This document shows, one piece after another, positions 42,942 to 50,474 of a stretch of 64,000 nucleotides of DNA. Each line of letters begins with the position of its first letter. Within the stretch, counting starts at the first letter, position 1. The stretch is from RGIG7213 sp045652135 (lineage in GTDB: Bacteria > Bacillota > Clostridia > Oscillospirales > CAG-272), in NCBI GenBank assembly GCA_045652135.1, contig JAZRTS010000031.1:1-64000 (forward strand), written 5' to 3'. A program made the position numbers and the translations under genes. The notes under the pieces are model-generated. The model saw only the letters and a program-made list of their open reading frames with translations, did no database searches and had not been told where the DNA came from.

Positions 42942-44561
42942 TTATGCTTCGGTCTTATCGGAATTACGACACTTTTCGATGTATTCCTTAAGTGAACTGC
43001 TTTCCTCTGCGGTTAAAAGATTAGTCATTTCTTCAGCTTTGGCGTATGATCCCTGCTCCGCATACATTCTCGTACGCAAAACGATGGCATATCTGTCCTT
43101 GGGATTGCTCATCATCTTGGAACGGTAGAACGCGATCGCCTCGGCATACTTTCTCTCACCCAGCTCCTTTGTGTAGTAAGGGTCGGAGCCTGCAAGGTTT
43201 CTGTACGCATACGCTTCGCAGTATCTGCTGAAATACTGATAGTACATATTTTGGCTTTCCTTCAGATATTCCGACATATTCAAAGCATTCAGATAATCTT
43301 CCTTCGATATGTAACACGACATCAATATGTATCTGACGCGCTCAATGAATTCTTCGGAAACGTCTGTCTTTTCCTCAACGACATCCTCCTCAGCCGGTTC
43401 TTCCTCGTTTTTCTCCTGTGCGGAGACTTCATCCTCGTCCGCGTAGTTATCGTGGGATTCACCGCCGTCGTCGTAATAACCGTCGGACGATTCTCCGCCG
43501 TCATAATCATAATATCCGCCTGACGTTTCATCATCACCGTAATAACCGCCGTTGTCTTCCGTTTCATACTGTCCGCTTGTATCGGTGTCGTCCGTATCCG
43601 AAGTAATATCGGATTCCTCGGGAATCGGTGTAAGATCGGCATCGCAGTGAATTATATCGGTCGCAGGCAAATATTTCTTCAAAAGCTCTATGGCTTCGTC
43701 GTACTTTTTCGCCTTCATGAAGAAATTCGCCCTGTTTATAGCAACCTCGTTTTTATTTATTTCGGGATTGTCTGAACTGAGCAGTTCATCAAAAATCATC
43801 AAAGCGAGCTTTTCACTTCTTTCAACCGCTTCCTCGTTATCGGAAAATACGTCTATCATTTCCGTGTAGAATGCCGCCTTCTGAATCGCCAATGCGTATT
43901 TTTCCTTATCGTTCATATCGGCACATTCCTGCGCTTCAAACATAATGCTTTCTGCTTTATCGTATTTTTTCAGTAACATGAGCAAATTGAAATACAGCAC
44001 ATAATTCTGGAATTTCGTCGGCTGTATATTCAAAAGCTTTGCCGCGGTAAGCTCAGCTTCTTCATACTGATTCAATACGGTCTGGATCTTTAATTTTTCC
44101 GTCAGCACGCGGGGGTCTATCGATTTAATATTGTCAGCGACCGCCGCTTCGTATTTCTTAAGATATACAAGGGCTGACTTCATATCGCCTCTTGCGCTGC
44201 AAAGCATTGCCTTCTGGAAGAATATCTTATTCAAAACTTCTTCGCTGCATCCCATATTCTCGGCTTTCGTGTACATATCAAGGCATCCGGCATACTCTTT
44301 CATAAAGAAGTACGCGTTGCCGAGATTATAGTAGTTGTCGCCGTTATTGGGATCTACCTCAGCGGCATGAATAAAATGTTTTATCGCCTCGTCGTATAAT
44401 CCGAGCACGATACACAGACTACCCGCCCTGGATAAAACGTACACGTTATCGGGCTGTTCCTCCAGTGCTTTTCTGTAGTAATCCAATGAAGCCTGATACT
44501 GCTTGTTTGCAAACGCGGCTTCCGCGCTTGCAAGCATTTCCTCGTAATTATATTCGTTCAT
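42942..44561 (-). CDS. TPR protein with Gly/Tyr/Asp-rich acidic insert
   Basis: A 539-residue cytosolic protein. Residues 1-170 hold about four clear tetratricopeptide repeats (for example ALEEQPDNVYVLSRAGSL and NPNNGDNYYNLGNAYFFM-like units with the usual A/G/Y positions); more divergent helices follow to about 310. An insert of about 80 residues (317-398) is extremely acidic with repeated GGYYxDD/DGYYDDGGES units. A second helical part (400-535) contains further TPR-like hairpins. TPR proteins act as scaffolds or chaperones; in type VII systems a substrate-chaperone role would fit. Function here is inferred only from context. Confidence 0.7.
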   Translation of the reverse strand: MNEYNYEEMLASAEAAFANKQYQASLDYYRKALEEQPDNVYVLSRAGSLCIVLGLYDEAIKHFIHAAEVDPNNGDNYYNLGNAYFFMKEYAGCLDMYTKAENMGCSEEVLNKIFFQKAMLCSARGDMKSALVYLKKYEAAVADNIKSIDPRVLTEKLKIQTVLNQYEEAELTAAKLLNIQPTKFQNYVLYFNLLMLLKKYDKAESIMFEAQECADMNDKEKYALAIQKAAFYTEMIDVFSDNEEAVERSEKLALMIFDELLSSDNPEINKNEVAINRANFFMKAKKYDEAIELLKKYLPATDIIHCDADLTPIPEESDITSDTDDTDTSGQYETEDNGGYYGDDETSGGYYDYDGGESSDGYYDDGGESHDNYADEDEVSAQEKNEEEPAEEDVVEEKTDVSEEFIERVRYILMSCYISKEDYLNALNMSEYLKESQNMYYQYFSRYCEAYAYRNLAGSDPYYTKELGERKYAEAIAFYRSKMMSNPKDRYAIVLRTRMYAEQGSYAKAEEMTNLLTAEESSSLKEYIEKCRNSDKTEA

Positions 44562-44608
44562 TATGATACCCTCTCGCTCTCTATATTAATTTTCCGTTTA
44601 AATCTTTC

Positions 44609-46282
44609 TTAAGCAAACAACCTGTTATTTTTACCGATTCCTCCGCCCAAGCCGCTGATGCTCACGGGGCCCAAATTGAATACGGGCAGCGACGGCATTG
44701 AAATTGTCAGCTTATCCAAAAACAGGGTGGGAACACTGGTGCGCGGTATAGTCCGAAGGCCCTTTCCGAACAGTCCTTCGGGAATATCTTTTTGGGAAAT
44801 AAACAATCCGGAAAAATCCGCCTCACCGGTCGCCCTGCCGAATAATGAAGATGTACCGATCTTGATATTTTTCATTAACGACATCGGAGTCGGAGCAGGT
44901 GCACCATCGAGTATCTTAAGGTATCTGTCAAAATTGCTCGACGCACGCGCTATCTTTGACGCTTCAATATTTTCCATAACTCTTACTCTGGTCTGCGATC
45001 TGATACGCTGTTTCTCTATACTCAAGGGAGCTTCGCCGAAATGACTTGATTCACGGGCGATCCTCGATTTTTCGATATTCTCCATGACTCTCGTCTTTAT
45101 TTCAAACTGTTGAGCTTTAAAATTCAGCCCATCCGATACCGCACCAAACCCGGTGCTGAATGCCATGTCTAACAACAACGTTTCTATAGAGTACGAACCG
45201 TCATCCATACCAAAAGCCACGTCGATGCCCAATCCCGTAAGGCTTTCAATTCCGCCTTTTATCGCATTTCCGGGCATATTCGCTACTATGTGTTTTAAAA
45301 ACTTGCTGTCGATATTCAGGATCTTTCCCATGCCTTCAGACAACTTACTCGTGAATCCCGTGAACTTCATCACGCTTCCCACCAAAGCGGAAACAGCGCC
45401 ACCTTTGAAGCCCTCGTATACCGTCCGAGCGAAATCGTAGTCTTCGAAGCCTAAAACGGTTTCGCCTTCCATAACAGTCTGATTGAAAAAGTCAAGAGCC
45501 ACACCTGTTCCTGCGCCCTGAACAAACTCACTTGCGATAAATCCGCCCACTCCGGAAAAGCTTGCAGCGATCTGTCCTGCCGCAAACAGCGTCGCACCTA
45601 CCGCAGCACCTGCCACAGCGCCGAACAATCCGCCCTTAAACACTTCCACAAGATCAACGTCACCGTCGCCCTGGTACGATTTCCATCCGGCGACACCCAT
45701 TCCGATACCGGCACCGAGTACGGCGAATCCTGCTATCAGAAGCGCTCCTGTACCACCTGTGATTATCGTAAAACCGATGAGCAAAACACCGCCGACAACA
45801 GTTACTACGGTAGCGCCGATTACAAAGATCTCATCGGCACATTCAACCAGCGTTTCTACAATAAATTCACCTGCGGAAACCAGCGTATCCAAGAACTTAT
45901 CCAACAGACTCTTCTTTTCTTCCTCGACCACCACGGGACGGAGATGCTCGTTCATCTGATAAAATTCTTCTTTATTTTTACGCACAAGCTCTGCCGCATC
46001 TTTGTCCATATTAATGGCAAGAGTGAGAAAATCATCGAAACGTCTGCCCATATCGATCAGATTATGTTTCTTGCTTTCTTCGTTATAAATACGTTTCCGC
46101 AGTGATTCGACAGCACCGCCGAGATTACCGATTCCGCCCTCAAGATTGCTTACAGCATTTTTGACAGACTGAAAGCTTGATATAACCGAATCAATATCTT
46201 CATCGAGAGCGTCAACACCGAGCGCAAACTCAACGATCGCAGAAAAACCGTCCAAACCTCCGGCATTTAATTCTATTCGCAT
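44609..46282 (-). CDS. LXG-like candidate effector with glycine-zipper region
   Basis: A 557-residue protein. The N-terminal 125 residues are helical and resemble the export domain of LXG-type substrates (size and helix pattern, not a clear motif match). Residues about 130-290 form a hydrophobic Gly/Ala-rich region with runs like VVTVVGGVLLIGFTIITGG and LFGAVAGAAVGATLFAAG, as in pore-forming type VII toxins with glycine zippers. Near the C-terminus RVMENIEKSRIARESSHF (398-415) is repeated as RVMENIEASKIARASSNF (434-451). The end is Gly/Pro/Ser-rich with no known toxin domain. No signal peptide. ATG 46282 is preferred over GTG 46297 because GTGAGG stands nine bases before it. The preceding coiled-coil gene looks like an LXG partner gene. 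Confidence 0.6.
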   Translation of the reverse strand: MRIELNAGGLDGFSAIVEFALGVDALDEDIDSVISSFQSVKNAVSNLEGGIGNLGGAVESLRKRIYNEESKKHNLIDMGRRFDDFLTLAINMDKDAAELVRKNKEEFYQMNEHLRPVVVEEEKKSLLDKFLDTLVSAGEFIVETLVECADEIFVIGATVVTVVGGVLLIGFTIITGGTGALLIAGFAVLGAGIGMGVAGWKSYQGDGDVDLVEVFKGGLFGAVAGAAVGATLFAAGQIAASFSGVGGFIASEFVQGAGTGVALDFFNQTVMEGETVLGFEDYDFARTVYEGFKGGAVSALVGSVMKFTGFTSKLSEGMGKILNIDSKFLKHIVANMPGNAIKGGIESLTGLGIDVAFGMDDGSYSIETLLLDMAFSTGFGAVSDGLNFKAQQFEIKTRVMENIEKSRIARESSHFGEAPLSIEKQRIRSQTRVRVMENIEASKIARASSNFDRYLKILDGAPAPTPMSLMKNIKIGTSSLFGRATGEADFSGLFISQKDIPEGLFGKGLRTIPRTSVPTLFLDKLTISMPSLPVFNLGPVSISGLGGGIGKNNRLFA

Positions 46283-46324
46283 ATCACACTGCCTCACATT
46301 TAATTATATTCTTATATTATTGCA

Positions 46325-46846
46325 TCAAAGATTTCTGATCTGACGACGTAACGAACTTTGAGTGTTATTGCAATTTCTGATCTTAGTAGTCAAAGTTCCG
46401 ATACGATCGTTCAGCGCTTTTATCTGACGGTCGATCGCGTCAATAGCACTGATAAGTCTTCTTTCCTCGTTTTCAAACTCCTGAAGCGCATTGGACGAAT
46501 GTCTGTTTTCATGCACCTTTTCGGTGTGAAACTTATCGGCAAAGTCAGCAGACTGAACACCGGTACATCTGATGCAACCTTTGAAATCACTGCCCGCCGA
46601 ATCGGAGGATTTGTTCACTCTCTTTATTTTTTCGGGAATGTTCACGGAAAAGAATCCGCCCGAACCTTCCATCATATCTATGATCTTCCGTACTCCGTCA
46701 AGACGTTTTTCAAGGTTTTGTTTTTCTTTTCTTGAGTTTGCCAGATCCGTTGACGCGCGTTTTTTGCTTGATTCATATTCCGTTTCGTTTTTTTCGGATC
46801 TTCTCAGCTCATTGTACAAACTTTGCAATTTTTTGTTATCAGCCAA
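46325..46846 (-). CDS. Coiled-coil protein, likely LXG-effector partner (DUF5082-like)
   Basis: A 173-residue protein dominated by two charged coiled-coils (about 3-60 and 115-170) with a Gly/Ser/Lys-rich loop and a CIRC pair between. In Firmicutes, genes for LXG toxins are preceded by small helical proteins (YwqH/DUF5082-type or Lap proteins) required for export of the toxin; this gene has that size and position before the 557-residue candidate effector. Assignment is by context, not by clear sequence match. TTG 46846 is chosen: AAAGGTG lies seven bases before it. It follows the lipoprotein gene by 30 bases. Confidence 0.6.
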   Translation of the reverse strand: MADNKKLQSLYNELRRSEKNETEYESSKKRASTDLANSRKEKQNLEKRLDGVRKIIDMMEGSGGFFSVNIPEKIKRVNKSSDSAGSDFKGCIRCTGVQSADFADKFHTEKVHENRHSSNALQEFENEERRLISAIDAIDRQIKALNDRIGTLTTKIRNCNNTQSSLRRQIRNL

Positions 46847-46876
46847 ACCATTCACACCTTTCAAAAAGAATCGTAA

Positions 46877-47374
46877 TTAAAACGGAACGAACTCAAGGGA
46901 ACTTACGTACCATGCATCAGCCTGCTCCACCATATACACGATACCTTCCTTTGTGAACTTAATGTCAGCTATCGCATAAGTGATGTTGGCATATATGTCC
47001 GCATAACTGCCGTGCACTTTCGTTTCAACGATATCCACCTGGATCGATTCCAAAAATTCCTGAGCGTCAAGCCCTTCTTCGTTCAAAATGGCAGAGGAGA
47101 CCTTTTCATATATTTCATATTTATCAACGGTCGTTCCGCCCCATTTTCCTACAAGCTCGATACCGCTGATGGCAAGCGCAATAGGTTCAGCCACAGCAGG
47201 ATCGATGCAGCGAAGGATACCGTCGATATCCAGCTTGTTGCACTTAAGCACAAAATCTTTAAGGCGCTGTTCAGCCGCCGAAGGGTCCCCGCCCGAGCAA
47301 CCGGTCATCGTGCAAGCAAATATACCTATCATAATAAAGAGAGCGCAAACCCTCAGCCATACTGTGCGTTTCAT
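46877..47374 (-). CDS. Lipoprotein, first gene of the secretion-type cluster
   Basis: A 165-residue lipoprotein: signal peptide with lipobox CTMTGC (Cys near residue 26), then a domain of about 135 residues with a helix-helix-strand pattern similar to NTF2-like/DUF4878-type lipoproteins (LKDFVLKCNKLDIDGILRCI, then ADIYANITY and AWYVSSLEFVPF at the end). It would sit on the outer membrane face. As first gene directly before a candidate toxin pair, an immunity or assembly role is possible but unproven. A consensus promoter lies at 47415-47443 and TAGGAGGA precedes the ATG. Confidence 0.75.
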   Translation of the reverse strand: MKRTVWLRVCALFIMIGIFACTMTGCSGGDPSAAEQRLKDFVLKCNKLDIDGILRCIDPAVAEPIALAISGIELVGKWGGTTVDKYEIYEKVSSAILNEEGLDAQEFLESIQVDIVETKVHGSYADIYANITYAIADIKFTKEGIVYMVEQADAWYVSSLEFVPF

Positions 47375-47414
47375 TAATGTATCCTCCTACCGAATACGAA
47401 AAGTTGATATAGCG

Positions 47415-47443
47415 ATTGTAGCACATTTTTGTGCATTTGTCAA
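47415..47443 (-). promoter_or_regulatory. Main promoter of the secretion-type cluster
   Basis: Minus strand: TTGACA (47443-47438), 17 bases, TACAAT (47420-47415). The spacer contains GCACA/TGTGC, a palindrome that could be an operator. Near-consensus, so basal expression may be high unless repressed. Confidence 0.85.
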
Positions 47444-47452
47444 GTGTTTTTG

Positions 47453-47483
47453 TAAAAAAAACACACATTTTGGAAATGTGTGT
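47453..47483 (-). terminator. Terminator isolating the cluster from upstream genes
   Basis: ACACACATTT/AAATGTGTGT (47461-47470, 47474-47483) with a run of at least seven Ts on the minus strand, ten bases before the cluster promoter. Confidence 0.85.
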
Positions 47484-47601
47484 CACTTTGTTTGTTTCTT
47501 AAACATTTCCAAATTATGTACTTTTTTCGTTTCGGCGAATTTGCAGGCATATTTTTCAGCCCATAGAGTGCCGACAATATAAAATACATTATATATACAA
47601 A

Positions 47602-47630
47602 GACACACCGGCTTACAAAGACGGTGTGTC
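47602..47630 (-). terminator. Hairpin after zinc-ribbon gene
   Basis: GACACACCG/CGGTGTGTC (47602-47610, 47622-47630) 11 bases after the stop; only a weak T stretch follows, so it may be a partial terminator before the stronger one at 47453. Nothing else is seen between 47484 and 47601. Confidence 0.55.
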
Positions 47631-47641
47631 ATGAATATCAA

Positions 47642-47923
47642 TTATTCTTCTGCGTTCTTCATTGCTGCGAAACATTCGCTGCAATATACGGGTCTGTCGT
47701 TGCTGGGCTGGAAGGGAATCTTCGCTTCGCCACCGCACTTAGCGCAAACTGCTGTGTGATATTCTCTGGCGGGCTTGCCTGCGTTCTTTCTTGCATCGCG
47801 GCATGCTTTGCATCTCTGGGGTTCGTTCTGGAAGCCTCTTTCAGCATAGAAAGCCTGCTCACCTGCTGAGAAAATAAACTCCTCGCCGCAGTCCTTACAA
47901 ACCAATTTCTTGTCTTCGTACAT
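47642..47923 (-). CDS. Zinc-ribbon protein with CxxC-x17-CxxC module
   Basis: A 93-residue cytosolic protein with four CxxC pairs: CKDC and CKAC about 30 residues apart form the first ribbon (probable zf-trcl type), CAKC and CSEC the second (the common CxxC-x17-CxxC type). Short proteins of this type are widespread in anaerobes, of unknown function, and often highly expressed. CGAGG precedes the ATG. It lies downstream of the SigH-like gene. Confidence 0.85.
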   Translation of the reverse strand: MYEDKKLVCKDCGEEFIFSAGEQAFYAERGFQNEPQRCKACRDARKNAGKPAREYHTAVCAKCGGEAKIPFQPSNDRPVYCSECFAAMKNAEE

Positions 47924-47958
47924 GATAATACCTCGCTTTGGTAAAAAATATTTTATTT

Positions 47959-48021
47959 GCCCACGGACGGACTTGCACCGCCACCTTTGAAAATCAACGC
48001 TCTGTTTAAGCTACCGGGACA
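47959..48021 (-). other. tRNA-like or structured element between sigma and zinc-ribbon genes
   Basis: On the minus strand a tRNA-like D-arm (TAGCTTAAACAGAGC) and a T-arm-like hairpin (GGCGG TGCAAGT CCGTC, seven-base loop) are followed by GTGGGCA, but the acceptor ends pair poorly, no proper anticodon stem exists, and the length is only about 63. It could be a tRNA relic or a different structured leader of the zinc-ribbon gene. Confidence 0.3.
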
Positions 48022-48032
48022 TAATGACTTAA

Positions 48033-48593
48033 TTATATGATTTTTCTGAGCTTCGTCTTGGCGCGCGCCATAGCATTAAGCACGGACTTTTCACTGACAC
48101 TGAGTATCGCCGCCGCCTCAGACGTTGCCGCGCCCTTCGCAATAAGCGAAAATACGCTGTATTCGTAATCCGTAAGAGAGGCGCGTATCTTTTTCTGCAA
48201 ACGCTCGACTTCTTCTTCCGATATAAGTGTCTCAAGAGGCGTGTCCTCCGTCGGAAGCACCGAGGAGTCGATAAGCTTTTCAAGCGATTCCTCACCAATG
48301 CTTGTCTTCTTTGCGCAGACGCGGCGCAAAAACGACACAAGCCTGTTCTTTATGCAGATCTTCGCGTAAAGGCCGAAGGTCGTGTTTTTTCCCTCTGTAT
48401 ACGACATGACCGCATTGTAAAGCGCAATGCTTGCTTCCTGCATCAGATCGTCGATACCCGCATCCGCGGAGATATCATCGGAATAAAACTGATTTGCAAG
48501 AGATGCCATAAGCGGTGAATACACCTGCAGCAATCTTCCGAAAGCATCACGGTCGCCATGTTTGGCAAGAGTAACGTCTGTGGATTGTTGCAT
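48033..48593 (-). CDS. Sigma-70 family RNA polymerase sigma factor (SigH-like)
   Basis: A 186-residue sigma factor with region 2 (DDLMQEASIALYNAVMSY then FGLYAKICIKNRLVSFLRR, residues about 48-95) and region 4 (SLTDYEYSVFSLIAKG ... SVLNAMARAKTKLRK, 139-183), but no regions 1.1 or 3. The pattern is nearest to the SigH (sigma-30) group that starts sporulation and competence in Firmicutes, though it is somewhat shorter than SigH (about 210-218). It could be a relative with another regulon. GGGGAGG precedes ATG 48593. Same strand as the secretion-type cluster but separated from it by terminators. Confidence 0.82.
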   Translation of the reverse strand: MQQSTDVTLAKHGDRDAFGRLLQVYSPLMASLANQFYSDDISADAGIDDLMQEASIALYNAVMSYTEGKNTTFGLYAKICIKNRLVSFLRRVCAKKTSIGEESLEKLIDSSVLPTEDTPLETLISEEEVERLQKKIRASLTDYEYSVFSLIAKGAATSEAAAILSVSEKSVLNAMARAKTKLRKII

Positions 48594-48715
48594 TTTTGCC
48601 TCCCCTTGTGCGCTTGTTTTAGGAAGCGTACGAATTTACTATTTATATTATAGCTCCTTTTTTTAAAAATGTCAATAGAAATTAAAAAAAAATTCACTAA
48701 ATTCACGACAAAATA

Positions 48716-48745
48716 TTGAATATTTGCATTATTGTGTGATAAAAT
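48716..48745 (+). promoter_or_regulatory. Promoter of DUF4364 gene
   Basis: TTGAAT (48716-48721), 18 bases, TAAAAT (48740-48745) with an extended TG at 48737-48738. Confidence 0.65.
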
Positions 48746-48786
48746 CAGTATATCAAGTTAATTTTTGACAAAGGGGCACACATATT

Positions 48787-49308
48787 TTGAAATTAAAAGA
48801 ACCTGCAGATATAAAACTTTATATACTCACTCTTATGCTTTATGTAGACTATCCTTTGAGATATTCACAGATAAACGACATAGTGGTACAAGATGAATTC
48901 GTAAGCAATTTTGATTTCATCGACCAATTTGAAGAACTGAAGGAAGCTCAATTCATCAGATGCACCTCACCCGATATGTACGAGATAACGGAAACGGGAG
49001 CATTCATCGCACGCACTCTGAAGGGGGATATTTCCGGATATATAAGAGAAAACGGTATTCGCCACGCAATACAGCTTTTATCGTTTGAAAAAAGCAAAAC
49101 GAAAATAAAAACGGAGCTTACACCCGGTGAGGGTGACACGGTTGACCTTACGTTGCAGATATTCAGACGCGGTCAGCGTGTTATCTCCGTTACCGTCAAT
49201 GCCGAAACTGATTTTCAAGCAAAAAGAATGGAACATTCATTCACCGAAAACTCCGAACATCTTTACAAATTCATATATTCATTTCTGATGGGCGAGGGAG
49301 GTTATTAA
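48787..49308 (+). CDS. DUF4364 family protein
   Basis: A 173-residue cytosolic protein typical of Clostridia: an N-terminal winged-helix-like half (LKEPADIKLYILTLMLYVDYP..., with a YEITETG segment) and a C-terminal mixed domain ending LYKFIYSFLMGE. The family is thought to be regulatory because of the winged helix, but no target is known. The start is TTG 48787, about 11 bases after AAAGGGG; no ATG exists nearby. It ends two bases before the convergent gene's stop. Confidence 0.85.
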   Translation: MKLKEPADIKLYILTLMLYVDYPLRYSQINDIVVQDEFVSNFDFIDQFEELKEAQFIRCTSPDMYEITETGAFIARTLKGDISGYIRENGIRHAIQLLSFEKSKTKIKTELTPGEGDTVDLTLQIFRRGQRVISVTVNAETDFQAKRMEHSFTENSEHLYKFIYSFLMGEGGY

Positions 49309-49310
49309 CC

Positions 49311-49787
49311 TCACCCCCGTATGTTGCCGCACGTTATCAGGCACTCAAACGCACATCGGAGACATTCTTTATCAAACGTAAACGGTTTTTTGACGTTTAC
49401 GTTTTTTTGCGTTCTCAAAACTTTACGGCCAAGCTCCGTTTTGTATATTCTCGGCGCATCTTTGGCATTTTCGTGTAAATACGAGGCAAGCGACAGTATT
49501 TCTTCCTCGTTTTCAAGCGGTGTTTTTTCCTCGATTTGCAAAAGCGAAAGCTCATAAGATGAACAGACTCCCGTTTCGGGTATACCTGTATCCCTTTGCC
49601 ATTCCAGAACGGCGCGTTCAACATCACGCGAGTATATTCCATCGCAAAATCCCGAATAATAACCGAGTGTACGCAGAGCCCTTTGTATTGCCTCGACCTC
49701 ATCCCCCTCGTATTTTTCGGCAGAAAATGCCGAAGCTGAAAACGTCAGCAATAAAATGATAACGGATATTATTATAAAAAAACGCAT
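49311..49787 (-). CDS. Secreted peptidoglycan-binding domain protein
   Basis: A 158-residue exported protein: signal peptide (FFIIISVIILLLTFSASAFSA), then a PG_binding_1 domain (about residues 30-85) with EAIQRALRTLGYYSG, FCDGIYS and AVLEWQRDTGIPETG, as in cortex-lytic enzymes of the SleB type. No hydrolase domain follows; the last 70 residues are unassigned and contain a C-terminal Cys pair (CLRCAFECLITC). ATG 49787 follows GGGAG; 19 more open codons upstream lack a ribosome site. Convergent with DUF4364. Confidence 0.8.
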   Translation of the reverse strand: MRFFIIISVIILLLTFSASAFSAEKYEGDEVEAIQRALRTLGYYSGFCDGIYSRDVERAVLEWQRDTGIPETGVCSSYELSLLQIEEKTPLENEEEILSLASYLHENAKDAPRIYKTELGRKVLRTQKNVNVKKPFTFDKECLRCAFECLITCGNIRG

Positions 49788-49922
49788 AGTATACTCCCGA
49801 AACATAATATTTAAAAAGCACGGTGCTTGATAAAATGAACGCAATTTTTATTATTTTGCATCGCTTTAATTATTATCTTCAAAAAATACACAAAAATCCC
49901 TCATCTTTTTTTGAATTATATG

Positions 49923-49951
49923 GTGACAAATCAAAAAAACTATGGTATAAT
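49923..49951 (+). promoter_or_regulatory. Promoter of the DUF1934-glycosidase unit
   Basis: GTGACA (49923-49928), 17 bases, TATAAT (49946-49951) with an extended TGG. Start codon 30 bases downstream. Confidence 0.75.
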
Positions 49952-49981
49952 TATAATGAATTATTATAGCGAAGGTAAAAT

Positions 49982-50440
49982 ATGAAGAAAAACGTATCAA
50001 TCGATATCGTATCGAAGCAATTCAAGCTTGAAGGAGATTTCTTCTCTCCGCAGAACGAAGACGAAAAGGAAGAAAAAATAGAAATATCGACCGAGGGTGT
50101 TTTATCCCTTGAAAACGGTAAGCTCGCAGTAAGCTATGACGAAACTGAGCTTACGGGAATGGACGGTGCGCACACGGTGCTTGAATTCAGTACCGACGAG
50201 CCTGACACCGTTACGATGACAAGAAGCGGCTCAGCTTCAACATCAATGATATTTAAGGAAAATTCACGCTGTATGTCAACGTACGAAACGGGTGTGTTCC
50301 CGCTTGAAATGTGCATCACGACAAAAAGCGTTGAAAACTCCCTTGATATAGACGGCGGTAAAATAATAATCGACTACACCGTGGAAATACACGGGGTATG
50401 TATGGAAAGAACGTATCTTACCGTCACAGTAACAGTATAA
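49982..50440 (+). CDS. DUF1934 family beta-barrel protein (YwiB-like)
   Basis: A 152-residue cytosolic protein of alternating strands, matching the YwiB/DUF1934 calycin-like barrel: KKNVSIDIVSKQ at the start, LSYDETELTGMDG-like segment near residue 55, GVFPLEMCITTKSVENSL in the second half. Function unknown. It is followed after 34 bases by the GH106-like gene on the same strand; members are more often next to argS or murA, so its place here is unremarkable. Confidence 0.82.
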   Translation: MKKNVSIDIVSKQFKLEGDFFSPQNEDEKEEKIEISTEGVLSLENGKLAVSYDETELTGMDGAHTVLEFSTDEPDTVTMTRSGSASTSMIFKENSRCMSTYETGVFPLEMCITTKSVENSLDIDGGKIIIDYTVEIHGVCMERTYLTVTVTV

Positions 50441-50474
50441 AAACAACAGAAAATAAATTAAGAGGTAATGTGAA

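Noticed and set aside
43400..43620. CRISPR or tandem DNA repeat
   Set aside because: The DNA repetition follows from the acidic Gly-Tyr-Asp codons of the TPR protein; units are irregular and without spacers.
47959..48021. Functional tRNA gene
   Set aside because: No anticodon stem, mismatched acceptor ends, length about 63.
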